A stretch of 64,000 nucleotides of DNA from Lactifluus volemus (GCA_022376515.1 WTXI01000001.1:620001-684000), one strand, 5' to 3'; shown: positions 1 through 13,044, numbered from the stretch's first letter. Made by a program: numbers and translations. Notes: generated by a model from the letters alone, not told the origin.

Positions 1-690
1 AGGTGGTGTTCGACATATTGACAAGGGTCGACGGCCGACTCGGCCGCGGGAGAGAACAAAAGAGGAACAACGATGATCCAGGGGTAGCGACAAGGCGTCA
101 TGGGAACTGAGGTCATAAGAGTTGGAAGGCGGTAGTGGTCCAAGATATTGCGGACAAGAGGCTGAGTGGGGATGATGGGTGAGGCGAAGCATGACTGGTA
201 AGTGGTTATTGATTGGGTAGGAATATAGAAAGGACGTGTAAGGTAGTTAAGAGGTGATGGGTAGGATAAAAGTTTCACGACTACCTTGTAATGAAGGAAC
301 CCTGTAGAAGATTGACATCGAGAACGAGCAGACAAGAAAGGCTTGAAGCCGAGTAAGTTGGACCACAATGAGCCATATACAAGAAGGGGGGGAGGGAAGA
401 AGAGATATAAATGTGCCGGAGAGGATTGTCCGAGAGGAAGGGGGGGAGAAGATGAAAGAGAAAGAAGAGGAGGAAAGAAAGGAGGGACGGTTAGAGAGGC
501 ATTTTATTTCGGAATCCTGCTTTTTCAATCCTTTTCTGACCATAAGCCTGAGCAAATTTAGCGGTCCGAAATTATGCGATTGGTCGTCATTTCGCTAAAG
601 ACCCCGGGAACTGCCATTTCTAAATTACATATAATCTATCTGACCTTGAGACCTGGAAGGGTAAACATCTACCACGCAAATTTAACGCCT
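1..690. other. No gene recognised; purine-rich stretch
   Basis: I see no coding exon here. The small open frames on both strands are low complexity and match no family I know. Bases 375-495 are a G/A-rich run on the plus strand (C/T-rich on the minus strand), of the kind often found in fungal promoters or UTRs. It may belong to a gene lying to the left of the window. Confidence 0.4.
375..495. repeat. Purine-rich low-complexity tract
   Basis: Irregular GGA, GAA and G-run sequence over about 120 bases, with several runs of six or seven G. No fixed repeat unit. Read on the minus strand it is a pyrimidine tract. Confidence 0.6.
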
Positions 691-1804
691 TTACCACGGA
701 TAGTACCATTTCATACCCACCTCAAAGATAGCCTCGGCTGGGACGCCCCAGCCACGCACACCCTCAACTGAACTGTTCATTCGAGAGCCGAGCATAATGC
801 CAACGACAGCCCCGGTATTCTCATCAACAATCGGACCTCCGCTAGACCCGGCTGTAGGCAGTGGTTGAAACAGCATGTGAGAAAGGGCATCATACGTTCC
901 TGGCTATTGATCGCCTCTTCTCAGCACGAAAAAGCCAAGGCGCACGTGCGTGTGGACCTACCGTTGCCTCCTGGCCAGAAAAATCGCGATAGCCTAAGAT
1001 CGTGCCACGCACCCACTTGGACCATGTATCACTGATCCAAGGCTGCCAGCCGTCTTCCTTCGGTCTCGTTTCTGATATAAAATGCGCACGAATAGGAGTC
1101 CCTGCTGGGGCTGGGTAAGGCGAAATTGGCAGTGAGCGTAAGGGTGATTGCATGCGGGAGGGTGACAACAAGATAAGATCAGATCGATGAAGGGAGGAGA
1201 GGACAGAAGCGATAGGATGGGCCACGGGTGCAGAATCCAATGAAGAAAGAATAAATGATCCAGAGGAGAGATCTGGAGAACTGGGTGGCGAAGAGTGAGG
1301 CCCATCTGAAAGGACGAATAGCGGAGACCAACGTATCTGGTAAGGCTACTAGTTCAAGTTCGTACAACGCTGAACGAACAGATAGCGTACCTCTTCAAGA
1401 GTGTGAGCACAGGTCACAAGAATAGATTGACCATTTGATGTGTGGACAGCAAAACCTGAAGAAACTGTGATTTTGTTCCGATCGTTTTCGCGTACGACAT
1501 GGGCAATCAGGTAGATGTCGCTGGCTGTGTCTGCAGAAAAAGATACGCGACGAGCCGGAGACGGATGGGGCTCATAGGGTAGCTGCGCATCCAGGACATT
1601 TTCAGAGCGGTCTAGGTATTGTTGAATGAGCTGCGGGAGGGCAGTGCGCCTCTCGGAGGGTGTACTCGCCAAAGCTTCAAGAATGAAACGATCTAAGGGG
1701 CGAGGAGGCGATGCATGCTGTGGCAAATTCGGCGGCTTGGCGAGTACAATGGGTGAATGTACGGTGGCAAATAGGCGGCGGCGGCACAGGGTATGGCACC
1801 GCAT
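691..1804 (-). CDS. Trypsin-like serine protease domain protein
   Basis: Three exons fit: 1804-1391, 1345-962 and 903-691, all joined in phase 0 by introns of 45 and 58 nt. The protein has about 336 residues. The catalytic triad can be followed: His in CAHTLEE near the end of exon 1, a candidate Asp in HRSDLILLS in exon 2, and Ser in AGSSGGPIVDENTG in exon 3. This order is that of S1-type trypsin/HtrA-fold proteases. The N-terminus is rich in Arg and aliphatic residues and could be a mitochondrial or peroxisomal-type leader, which is inference. It is divergent from the gene starting at 1957. The substrate is unknown. The family call is firm, the exact subfamily (TYSND1-like or fungal Deg-like) is not. 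Confidence 0.8.
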
Positions 1805-1956
1805 GTAATCAACCGGTACTAATCAAAGGATAGCCCGGACCGGGACCGGGAATTTTCTTGTGACCAAGTTGGCCACAAACTTGTCCACAGTTAGTTAGCT
1901 TTTATCAACCTTCAACCAACATCATTTCCGCCCCCTCAACTTGCTCTCTTTCCTCA
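1805..1956. promoter_or_regulatory. Short divergent promoter
   Basis: Only 152 bases separate the start codons of the protease (minus) and the low-complexity protein (plus), so both promoters must lie here or overlap. The stretch holds a C/T-rich run just before the plus-strand ATG. No clear TATA box. Confidence 0.5.
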
Positions 1957-3371
1957 ATGTCTTCCACCAACACATCAACCCAAGGTCAGTTTTTTTTCAC
2001 AAATTGTCTTGTTCCGTCGTCTCACTCTACTCCACTCCAGTATCCCCTTTGATTACCTCTTCCCAACCTTCTTCGCCGAATGAGCCTCGCCACATCATAA
2101 CTTCCGGTGCTCTCACCCCCCAGAAGGATAGCGTACGCGAGCGCAAGCTCTCTGCAAACCCTTCACAACACCTAGGCCTCAGGGTCGGATCACGGTCGCC
2201 TACATCGATCCCATCATCACCAACCTCTGTGTAAGTGATCTGCCTACCATCAGCATCAGTTCATCAGCTTTGGAGAGCCCCACTTTTTGCTACCCTCCCT
2301 TTTTAAAAAAAAAACTCTTTTACCCTTCTCCATTGCATTTGGTTTGCGCCGCTATGCATGTTCCGCCGTTCTGTTTCCCATTTCTTTTTCCCTAAATCCT
2401 CGCCAATAATGCATTACCTAACATATACCCACAGTCACTCGTCGTCGTCGGCGATCTTTGAACGCGATATCGAACCTGTTACCCCTTCTCCTCCCCATCT
2501 TTCTCACCCACATCGCACTCCGCGAGGCAAGGCAACCGAACAACTCGACCATGCTGTCCCTACCGTTCTCGATAGCGCAGCAACCGTACTGTCATCTCCC
2601 ATGGATGATCAGGTGATTGCCGTTGTTGCCCCTGCGACTGCGGAGCTTGCATCCCTCAGTGGTGTAAGCTCACGACTGAGTAGCCGCAGTCCGAGTCCTA
2701 CTCGCGGAAGGGCCAACCTACCCTTCATGAATTTACCTAGCCCGAGTCCGAGCCTTACACTTCCACTGCCGGCACATCCCGGCGTTCACGCCGCTGCATC
2801 CCAAAAACCCACCGTGCAGACTCCGCCAGCTGGTCCCACAATTGATGCTACGGGTGTCCCATCTCCTACACCGACAACTAATTATTTCGCCGGATTCGTC
2901 TCGCACGAGTCTGGAACTGACGCTCAACCCACACCGGTATCCGTGGACCCTATTTTCACTGCTTCGCAACATTCATCCCCTTTTGTGCGACCTGTGACTC
3001 CCCATCCCCCTTCTCCTCACGCAGCCACGAAACGACTTTCATTTATATCATATACCGACTTGCTAACCTCGACACCCTCCTCCACTCTTCCACTCTCTTC
3101 ACTTACAACCTCCGCCACGGTCTCGGATCCTCCCCCACATCTTCTGTCGGTGCTGGGCATCCCCCAACACTCCAGTGCTGGGAGTGCGGGCGCTAGTCCA
3201 CGCACTAGTTTCTATGGTGACAGAGATGTCAGAGAAGGACGGGAGGGCCTATTCATCAATGATGCTGGTGGCGAATGGGAACGTGAAGGCCTCGGTCAAG
3301 GTCTCGAAGAGCGCCTTGAGTCACTCATGGCGATTAGGGATTTTGACACCGTTGGGGTCAGCAAAGCGTGA
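1957..3371 (+). CDS. Ser/Pro-rich protein of unknown function
   Basis: Exons 1957-1984, 2041-2230 and 2435-3371 join in phase (1 then 2) to give 384 residues. The second intron is long for this genome (204 nt) but its ends are canonical and the join reads smoothly as SPTSIPSSPTSVHSSSSAIFERD. The protein is mostly disordered, rich in Ser, Pro and Thr, with an Arg/Ser-rich patch (SSRSPSPTRGR) and an acidic, Gly/Glu-rich C-terminal end. I recognise no domain, signal peptide or membrane segment. Many Ser-Pro sites would suit a phosphoprotein, which is inference only. Confidence 0.65.
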
Positions 3372-3715
3372 AAGAGTATGTCAGCTCTTTTCTGGGTGCT
3401 AGGTTGTATGTTATGTCAAACCTTAATCTCCTATATGCTATTTCACAATTTGGTAGTTGGCTGTCCTCTAGCCACTTGTATGCTTCTTTTATATCCTCTC
3501 GCCAATTGGCACGACCTGTCGACGTGGTGCTACCTCTTTTCAATTTTTTTTTCTTTTCTGACTTTTTATGTATTTATCCCTTGATACCAGTTTCCCTTGA
3601 CTCGTTTTGCTGTGCTTTTGGATATAGTAATAGTACGTTACAAAGATGACGTCATGAGATTATATTTTAATTATCTCATCATATGATTTCAGTTAGACCC
3701 AAACCAAGGATAGAT
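3372..3715 (+). other. Intergenic gap before the PGL gene
   Basis: T-rich non-coding stretch, probably 3' UTR of the upstream gene followed by the promoter of the next. An A/T-rich element at 3660-3671 and a short open frame at 3683 lie just before the chosen PGL start. A start at 3683 would add 11 residues and cannot be excluded. Confidence 0.4.
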
Positions 3716-4562
3716 ATGCCCCTCATGTCGGTGCCAACTCATCCTATCCTTTACTCCTTTCCAACCACGTCAGACCTCTCAGACTCCCTTGCCGACTACA
3801 TTATCAAGGCACAGAGAGAGTCTATCGAAAAGCGTGGCAGGTTCAGCGTCGCCATTTCTGGTGGATCCCTTCCCAAGACCCTTACATCGCTCATCACAAA
3901 GCCTGGCGTAAAGTGGGATAAATGGCGAGTTCATCTCCTCGTGTCCTACATGCCACCATTCATCCATTCATCTCCCCTCTTTCATTAGGCGCATCTTTTA
4001 CGCAGATGAGCGCGTCGTGCCACCCGACCACGAAGATTCCAATCACAAGCTGGCTCAAGAGACGCTGTACTCCAAAGTGCCCCTCCTCCCTCTCGAGCAT
4101 GTGCACACGATCGACTATACCCTCAAGGACGACCTCGAAGAGCTCGCCGACGCCTACGAAAAGGAGTTGATCCGCGAATTTGCGCAAAAGGATTCTGCGA
4201 GATTCCCCGTCTTTGACCTCATCCTGCTCGGAGTCGGTCCAGACGGTCACACCGCTTCGCTCTTCCCCGCTCACGAACTCCTCTCCGAGTCGGATCGTTG
4301 GGTAGCTTATATCGAGGATTCGCCAAAGCCTCCCCCACGCCGCGTCACGCTCACATTGCCGGTCATCAATCATGCCGCTCGTGTTGCGTTTGTCGCTACG
4401 GGCGCAGGCAAAGTAAACGTCTTGCGCGATATTCTCGACACCCCTGAGTTGGGATTGCCAGCAGCACGTGTGCGCCCGGCGGCCCCTGGCCAGCTCGTCT
4501 GGTTCGTGGACGACGCGGCCTCGGCCGAGGTGAAGTTTGCCAAGAGCGAGTTTAAGCTGTAG
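3716..4562 (+). CDS. pgl: 6-phosphogluconolactonase
   Basis: Hydrolyses 6-phosphogluconolactone to 6-phosphogluconate, step two of the oxidative pentose phosphate pathway, in the cytosol. Two exons, 3716-3924 and 3989-4562, give 260 residues, the usual size. Seen: the sugar-isomerase-fold motif AISGGSLPKTL near residue 48, FYADERVVP after the junction, and the family signature LLGVGPDGHTASLFP. The intron is unusual. Family homology fixes the join as KW-RIFYADE, which needs a GC donor (GCGAGT) instead of GT. Starts at 3683, 3716 and 3725 are all possible; 3716 was chosen because it gives a normal N-terminus. The next enzyme of the pathway is encoded at 23.6-25.5 kb. Confidence 0.93.
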
Positions 4563-4808
4563 AAATTGATCGGATGGAAGAAAGAAATAGAAAAAGAGGG
4601 GCCGATGGCTCGCAGTGATATCGTCGTCTCGTCAGGATGTGTATTGTTTATATTATATCTGGTTGATCCTTCACTTGTTCGCGCGCAGTGCGCATACACG
4701 CCATGCATTGTTTCTTTCATTTGCTGTATCGTTGCTTTTGTTGTCTTCGTTAGTTCTTAGTATGTTATGTTTTATTGTCGCAACATTGACATTTATCACA
4801 AGCTTCGC

Positions 4809-6634
4809 TTAGGGAGAGGGGCTAAAATTACCTACACCCATCCCCGACTCCGTCGCCGTCGCCCCTACGGCCATCTCCGGAAACAACGCGAGCAAAACCA
4901 AATCGAATATCAGCATGAACAGATGAGCGTTGCATGCCTGATTATCGAATGGATCCACAAGCGTACTCAACGTGTGCTCGCGCATGACAGGAGTTGAGCC
5001 TAGCAACAATGGCGCCAAAGGACCTACCATTAAAAGAATGAAATCATACATCACTTCAGGTGTAAAAAAAGGGCCACTCGTGCGTACCGGGTATCACCTG
5101 TGCGAGGCGTCGGACAAGCTGAGCGCGCAGCACAACTTGTTCTTCTGGCATCGGGTCTGGTGGGCTCTGCGCCGGATAACCGTTTGGAAAGAGCGCATGT
5201 TTGATGGCGCTCACGAAGACAGTGATCTGAACCGGCGTCAGGATAGACGTGTAGAGGAAGCGTGGGAGGAGGCTGGTAAAAGAAAGGGTCTTTGTTAGCT
5301 TGTAGCAAATGAAGAAAAAAAAACGTTTCGTCGAGAGAAGCGTATGTGTGTGTGCATACCGGTCGAGGAAGGGTGCGAATGCGCTGATGAACGCGTCGCA
5401 GAGGAATAGGAGCGCCGCTCCGGCAAAGCGCGTTGGTAGGGACAGAAGTTGGGCGAGGAGGAGGAGCGAGGGGCGCGCGAGGTTTTGAGGAGGTCCATTT
5501 GTTGGAGGGGGAGGAAGCAAAGGCGTGACTGGGGTGCTGTCATGCGAGCCTACTACAGATGCAACGACTGATTCTGAGGGAGAGGGTAGGTGGGGTGTGA
5601 ACGGAGGATCGGGGGACGGCGGATTGGGTGGTTGGGTGGTCTCCGGCGGACGGGACGGTGCATGTGTGGGTGGCGAATTCTGTACGCTCTTGAATGTGTG
5701 AACGGCGCGTTTGTAGATTTGGATCAGAGCAAGCGCTGTACTAGAGATGGATTGGACGGCGGAGAGAAAAGAGACGATGATGGTATGAAAGGAGGGTAGC
5801 AGGGAGGTGCTGGTGTAAGGAGGATCAGGCGACTTTGGCATCCACAAAATGTAGGAAAGATCGTTCGAATACGGTAAATACGCGTATTCTGACACGAGAA
5901 TTTATATTACTCACACTCAAGGTCTCGTCCGGAGGGCCGAGAAGGCCCAACAGGGTGCTGTGCAAAAACCACGGTTGGGTGATGCGAGGTGCAACATCTA
6001 TGCATATCGTCTTGATAATGACCTCTCGAATAAGGTATCGTTCGGCCTCGGCACCCCAATCTTCGGGGGAGAGGCACGTCTTGAGAATAATGTCAATTGC
6101 AGCGCGCACATATTCTTCGTCTAATTTTCCGTCGGTAGAGACGCCAACGTGCCGCTGTTGTCCGTGGAACAACATCGCGAGAGAGGCAGATCCGGCAGCG
6201 GCATAGGAAGAGCCAAGTTTGCGAGCAGCAGTGCGATAGTCTGTACAATGCTGTGTAATCAGGAAAGGAAGATCGTGGTATACGAGAGGACTGAGATCTG
6301 CGGCGAGTAGTCTGGCCTCCAACGCGCGGAGGACCGAGGAAAGGATGCGGGTAAGTTCGATGAGTAGTTGCTTGTCATAACGAGTGATTCTTGTCCACCA
6401 TGGGTTCACGTATGCACGAAGGGCAAGCGCGATGAGATCATAGAGCTCTGCATCGAGAGCGGGGTACGTCGAGGATGTGTGAAGAAGAGGGGGAATGGGT
6501 GAGGTGGGTGGGAGGTGAGGGAAGAGAAGACGCCTTGTTAGTGAAGTTGTAGGTGCGATTAGTTTACTAGACGAAGAGGCAATCGACGGCGCAGGTTCTA
6601 GCTGCTGCAAACCGAGGCTGACCGCTGCTACCAT
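4809..6634 (-). CDS. PXA-domain protein (sorting-nexin related)
   Basis: Exons 6634-5915, 5832-5360, 5272-5088 and 5053-4809 join in phase to 540 residues. Residues 60-230 match the PXA (PX-associated) domain: YVNPWWTRIT, then DLPFLITQHCTDYRTA, and later YLIREVIIKTICIDVAPR. The second half is Pro-rich followed by hydrophobic stretches (for example MYDFILLMVGPLAPLLLG and LFMLIFDLVLLALFPEM) that look like membrane segments. PXA proteins of fungi act in endosomal or nuclear-envelope membrane traffic. No PX or RGS domain is visible, so the role stays general. The intron next to the first exon is 82 nt and its acceptor is weak, so that join is the least certain. Confidence 0.82.
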
Positions 6635-7218
6635 CGCAGCCGCATTCTCTGAGATGGGTACAACAATGCAAAAAAGGCAACCATTATATTAATCTGTCGC
6701 CACAGGCCCCTGGTGGTACCTCGAACATTGGATATCTCACTAAACCGGTAATTATTACTGTCTATGAACCTCTCCACGCGCCAACTTGGGCCACACCACA
6801 TGAGCATCAAAGGGGGGACACGCCGACACGTATCAAATTCGAAAGGTCACGACTCTTTTTTTTTTTTCCCGACGAACGTGCAATCAGACGGATGGAATAT
6901 GTAATTTGCCTTTGCCGACCTTTATAAGTTGTCATTGTCAACAACTAAGATCTGAGCTCAGCTCAACTCAATTTTCGTCTCTTCTGACCCCCACCTGGTG
7001 GCCACTTGCAAGTCCTGAGCACCCGTTCTTGCCTTGACCGCAGGCCTCAGTTCGGGGGTAAAGCCTAACGCGAGACGGTGAGGGGTACCTTAATTCCACT
7101 ATTTTTTACTGACCGTCCCTTCAACTTTCCCCACCAGCCCGCCCCGTCCCTTCCCCAGCATCGCGCATCAAATGCGACAGTCCGTTCCTTCAACCCTTCA
7201 CTCTCTTTAAATCACAGC
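6635..7218. other. Divergent intergenic region
   Basis: Promoter space between the PXA gene (minus) and the membrane protein (plus). It contains a T9 run near 6860 and a GAGCTCAGCTC-type short palindrome near 6952-6965. No coding exon was recognised; the open frame upstream of 7219 lacks an ATG. Confidence 0.4.
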
Positions 7219-8437
7219 ATGCGCATACAAAAAACCCAGGATTTTATCACCCCTTTGAGCCCTACTTACCGCTCCCTCCGTCATGTACCTCGTGCTTTGA
7301 CGAGTCAGAGTCTTGGTCACACAACATTTATCATCGTCATTGTCGCAGCATCAGTCAGTGGTTTCCTTGTCGTGGTCTGGTGTTATCGTATTTTTTCTTG
7401 GTTATCAAGTCGCTCCAGAAGTGCACCTTTACCCCCGAGGCAGCCTCTGGTACATCACAGAGAGCATCAGCTTGCCGCATTTTCTGAACACAAAAATGCC
7501 GTAATACCCGATGTCACGTCCGCGGTGCCCACTGTCTACGGTGGCAGCGTCGTGTCCCTCGTACCTCCCACCATTGACTCTCCCGTCAACACTCCGAATG
7601 ATGCTTCCAGTTTCACATACGAGACGGGTGCAGGTATCGACGATAATCTACCTTCCTCACACGGACCTTTCCTCCCTTCCGACATCACCTCTCTTTCCTC
7701 CGCAACTGCCTCCCAATGCGTCGTCTAGCTCTCTCCCTCTCCCCTTCCCATCGTCTATCGATCATTCGTTTGATTCTGGTGTCACCTCCCCTAATCAGCC
7801 CAGGAGGCGACCAAATGCCCTCCCGAACCGCGTCCATATTCAGTGGCTTCGAATAGCACATCACACACTGGCATGACTGGGCGCAGTCGGTCAAGCGTAC
7901 GTGGTGCCCCACATGCTCCGCATAGCAATATACAAGTCGTACTCCCTGCTCCTCTCTCGTCAACCCTCCACTCACGCGGGGCTAGCGAAAACATACGCGG
8001 ACAAAGGGCTACCATATCCAATAATATGTATAGTGATGTCTGGAGAAATAGTCTGGCAGACTCATGGGTATCAGTTGGTCAGAGGGCCATACCAGAGCCG
8101 AAATCTATGGAACGCCAAAGCGTGCATGACAGCATGGAAGGACAGAACCGGTCGACGCGACGTATGTATCAATTCAAGTTGCTTTGATAACATTGGCACT
8201 GAACCTTGTTCTGTAGGAGATTCATCTCCTCGGTCCCAGCCTCGACTACGATGTAGTTCCAACCCCAATCCACTGCCACACCCCCGCCTTCGTCGGCCTT
8301 CCAGTTTGGGGCCTTCGCCAAACAATCACCCCTCGGGGCCCCACCCTCCAATTCCACACATACCTTCCGAATTTGGGACACCTCTCAAACGGGACAGTGG
8401 CCTACCCTCTACACTTACGGCTATAGAGCATGATTGA
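7219..8437 (+). CDS. Single-pass membrane protein, unknown function
   Basis: Exons 7219-7633, 7799-8161 and 8217-8437 join in phase 1 throughout to 332 residues. A strong hydrophobic segment (TTFIIVIVAASVSGFLVVVW) at about residues 35-55 is followed by basic residues, typical of a membrane anchor with the long Ser/Pro-rich tail inside the cell. There is no cleavable signal peptide ahead of it. The tail is low complexity and I recognise no domain. The first intron is long (165 nt), so its ends are only the best phase-consistent choice. Fungal cell-wall sensor-like proteins have such a layout, but nothing here proves that. Confidence 0.6.
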
Positions 8438-8653
8438 GCTCACATTTTCATAAAACCTCCTAGTTGAACTTTTATTTAACCCATTGGTATACCAAGTAGT
8501 AGTCGTGTTTTCCTTGTTTTGGTACAAAGGCATGGACATGCACACGAGAAAGGGTGAAATGTGTATTTTCATAAAAATAAAATGCTCGCGCCGGTCGGAA
8601 CATGTTTCCCGACACATATCCGAACTGTCGGGCCATCTTTGCTTCTCGTTTAC

Positions 8654-10402
8654 ATGGCCTTCTCACTCAACCGTTGGCAATCTCGTCTCTGGAAAGCACA
8701 GAAGCGGCCATGTCTAGGCCACGTCGTTGGTGTACGATGGTTTTCGAACCCGCAGATCCAACTATCGGATATTGAAGCAAGTCGTTCCTTTTTCTTTTTT
8801 GTCTGCAAGTAGTTCTAATCCTCAGTTTCTCCGTAGCCCAGGAGGCTAGAGATGCACAAGACACCTACGCCAAAGCAATTGCCTGCGTTGAAGTCCCTGA
8901 AATTCGGTCACAATTTTGTGCGTTCACTAATATGGGTGCTGCTGCATTGGCAATTCTGACACGGCTCACAGACCGATCACATGTTGGTGATACCATGGGT
9001 GTCATCCACGGGGTGGGGGAAACCAGAGATCAAACCTTGTGCGTACCGTTGGTTGGGATGCACGTCTCTTCATTACTGACAAGCTACTTTTTTTTTTTTC
9101 CCTCTTCGGCATCAAGACGGTCCTCTGTCACTTGAACCCAGCGCGACTGTATTACATTATGCTCAGTGCTTATTCGAAGGGTTCAAAGCATATAGAAACA
9201 AGAACGGAAAGGTCACACTCTTCCGTCCTGAGATGAACATGACACGGATGAATCGGAGTGCTGAGAGGCTTGCGCTCCCGGTATGTTTAGTGGACGAGGT
9301 CAATGACAGACACTGACCTTCCACAGACGTTCGACGGAGGTGCCCTTCTCTATCTAATTAAGAAGCTTATTCAACTAGACCGTCATTGGATACCGCAAGA
9401 GGATGGCCACAGCTTGTATATCCGTCCTGTAATGAGTGCGTCCAACCGGTGTCTCAAGCGTTTGCGTATTCTCATTGATCTCGTATCGCGATTTGCTCAG
9501 TTGGGACACAGAATACCATCGGTATCTCGCCTCCAGATTCCGCCCTTCTTTTTGTCATCTGCAGCCCCGTTGGGCCATACTACCCGGACGGTTTTAAACC
9601 AGTGGCTTTGCACGGTACAACGGAGTACGTGCGCGCCCACCCCGGAGGTTGGTCTACAAGTATGAAACCTACCCATCGCCGCCGACTGATAAGAGTGCCC
9701 GGTCATTAGGCACGGGAGAGTCTAAGATTGGTGCCAACTATGCACCTGGTGTGCTTCCACAAAAACAAGCGGCTAAATTGGGCTACGTCCAAAATCTCTG
9801 GCTAGCCGGGCCTGAACACAACCTCACTGAGGTTCGTATCGCAATCCCCCCCCGGTTCTGTGGGTTTGTAGCTGAACGTGTAGGGAACAGGTTGGCACGA
9901 TGAACCTTTTTGTTGTATTCAGGCAGCAAGACGGGACGCACGAGCTCGTGACTCCTCCATTGGACGGGATGATCCTTCCGGGCGTGACGCGCGACTCAAT
10001 ACTATCACTAGCGCGTAGCCACGCGGCCGGCACGTTGCACATTCCAAAGTTGACAACAAAGTTGACAATCTCCGAACGTGGAGTGACCATGAAAGAGGTC
10101 TGCGAAGCAGGGCAATCCGGTCGTCTCGTAGAAATGTTTGGCGCGGGTGAGTCATCCCTTATTTTTTATTTTTTTAAATTCCGTTGTTTCCCTGACTTTG
10201 CAACTCGCTCGAATCAGGTACGGCAGCGATCGTCAGCCCTATAAATAAGATCGGGTATCAAGGACGGGACGTTGATATTCCGGTTGGGGATGATGGAATG
10301 GGCCCGGTGTCCCGGCCCCTTTGGACTGAATTGGTGAGGCGACAGACCGGAGAAGTTGAGAGCGACTGGTCCGTAGTGATCTCCGACGAGGACACAGGAT
10401 AA
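8654..10402 (+). CDS. BAT1: Branched-chain amino acid aminotransferase
   Basis: Transfers the amino group between Leu/Ile/Val and 2-oxoglutarate using PLP. Nine exons fit: 8654-8780, 8850-8917, 8972-9038, 9117-9280, 9327-9435, 9501-9647, 9710-9831, 9891-10146 and 10218-10402, giving 414 residues. Seen in order: FGHNFTDHM, LHYAQCLFEGFKAY, LYIRPVMIG, LFVICSPVGPYY, then SKIGANYAPGVLPQ with the PLP lysine, LTEVGTMNLFVVF, and FGAGTAAIVSPI. The first exon is Arg/Lys-rich and free of acidic residues (MAFSLNRWQSRLWKAQK), so a mitochondrial form is likely. The first junction was the hardest; acceptor 8849 is the only one that keeps DIEA-KMHKTPTPK in frame. Several conserved positions differ from yeast, as expected for distance. 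Confidence 0.93.
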
Positions 10403-10885
10403 CTTCCTGTCCAGGGCGACCGATCTGCAATATGTCTATATAGAATAGCCTTACACGATCTAGGATACACAATACTTAGGTGCTCTTTCAAAGTCGTTCG
10501 GTGATAGGTTGCCCTTAGAGACAGTGCCACTGGGGTCTGGAGCCCCCTTGGAAGCTCTCTGATGAGTGTGAAATCACGCTCCGTTTATTTCCGCTATGAT
10601 AAATACTTGAGGGTACCTTTGCTCTTCCATGCACGTACTAGTCATCTAATAAGACGAACAAGCAGGTGCTCGAGGGTGTATGATTGGAAACATGCATGAA
10701 CCAGATATTACAATACTCCCGCGCCGGAGTTAGATGGGAGGAACGCGGTGCTCAACTGCATAGGCGCGAAAGTGAAATATAAATGAAAACCAAAAGGAGG
10801 GGCAAGAGTCACATGCGACAACAAGAAGAATTCACGGAAGATATATGTCATGACGCGGGAAACGGCTCCTAGGCTCCTAGATTCT
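10403..10885. other. Convergent intergenic region
   Basis: Space between the 3' ends of the aminotransferase and the Rab7 gene. Open frames here are shadows without family features. Nothing else seen. Confidence 0.4.
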
Positions 10886-11843
<958 letters not shown>

Positions 11844-12040
11844 AGGTTGGAAGTAAGTAGTAGTAAGTGGGTTGGCTGACGCCTTGATTTGGGGACAAGG
11901 CAAGGCAATGTCCGGCAATTCGGGCCATAGCCGGCCGGGTACCTCCGAAATGGCTGAGAGGCGGTTCGGCGGTTCGGCGGGTCATGAGAAATGGGTCCTT
12001 TATTGACGCTCGAGACTAAGTTAATCTCTGACTTTCACTC
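11844..12040. promoter_or_regulatory. Divergent promoter shared by YPT7 and ATG16
   Basis: 197 bases lie between the two start codons. Bases 11940-11985 hold a repeated GGTTCGGCGG motif close to the YPT7 side. No TATA box is evident. Sharing of control elements is inference from spacing. Confidence 0.5.
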
Positions 12041-13044
12041 ATGGCAGAACCTGCCTGGCAGGAACTTCTCAGGCTCCGTCTTGCAGACCGTAATTCAAGG
12101 GAATCCTCCTTTTCTCCCATCATCGAGCAGTGTATGTGTCTGCGACCCTTTTCCGTTTTTTTCTCCCTTTGAAAACGCTGATTTTCTTTCGATACCACAA
12201 GATCGACGGCTTGCACAACAAACAAAACTTCTCAAGGAGAGAAACGCTTCACTTCTACGCGCAGTAGCAACTGTTAAGCAAAATCCCAGCAGCTCCACAG
12301 TCTTTGTCCCAGGGACAAACGAAGAGTGCGCTCAGATAAATATTTTTGTTCTTCCGCTCCGCTTATGTACACCATACAGAAACCCTGTCAGGCAAGCTTA
12401 TATCACGTCTCTCGAGTCCCAAATATCCTCTTTGCGCGATGAACTAGCTACTGTGTACAAAACTCAAGGTCAGAATGCGCAGCGCCTCTTGGCGATGAAC
12501 GAAACGCTGCGGGAGAAGGAAGAGGTTGCTCGCATAGAGTCCGAGGCATTACGGAAGGCGCGTGAGGACATCTCCCATCTGAAAGGAAAGTAGATCAGCA
12601 CGGCGAGTTGATGTCGGAGAAGGATCGGACTGCCCAGGTACGTTTGGGAGACATGTTGATATGCTCGCAACATCTCATGCCAGTCTTCAGGTTCTACATG
12701 ACGAGATCAGTACCTTGCAGCTCGAGTTGGGTCAGATTGAGGAAAGAAATCAGAACCTGACGCGAGATAATGCAAAGTTGCTGCAGCGCTGGCTCGACGC
12801 GAAGCAAACCGAGGTCAACCGCATGAATGAAGCGAATGATTTCTACGAGGATATGCGGACTCGACATCAAGCCACTGCCAACTCACAAGACACCTCGGAT
12901 GCGGCTTCAAGTCCTGGCGATCATACTGATTCTCAGCGTACGTCGGGAAACGGGAGTGTGAATGGGGAGGAAGCCGGAGCGGGGACGAAGGATGGGACAC
13001 GATATCAGCAGGAGAAGGGCGTGAATCTGACACCGAATGGTTAA
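12041..13044 (+). CDS. ATG16: Autophagy protein ATG16 (frame break in exon 3)
   Basis: ATG16 binds ATG5-ATG12 and directs lipidation of ATG8 on the forming autophagosome. Exons 12041-12131, 12202-12325, 12380-12637 and 12691-13044. The N-terminal helix that binds ATG5 is present (MAEPAWQELLRLRLADRN and FSPIIEQYRRLAQQ), followed by a long coiled coil (YITSLESQISSLRDELATVY through QLELGQIEERNQNL). There are no WD40 repeats, as in other fungi. The tail after residue 230 is low complexity. At about 12585-12593 the frame breaks: SHLKGK reads in one frame and VDQHGELMSEKD follows at once in the next, as if one base were missing. Corrected length about 275 residues. The family call is confident; the break is probably a sequence error. 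Confidence 0.85.

Noticed and set aside
9824..10155. Minus-strand open frames over the aminotransferase
   Set aside because: They are shadows of a conserved plus-strand exon (9891-10146).
12585..12600. Programmed frameshift in ATG16
   Set aside because: No slippery heptamer or downstream stem is evident, and identical single-base losses occur in unrelated genes, so sequence error is simpler.
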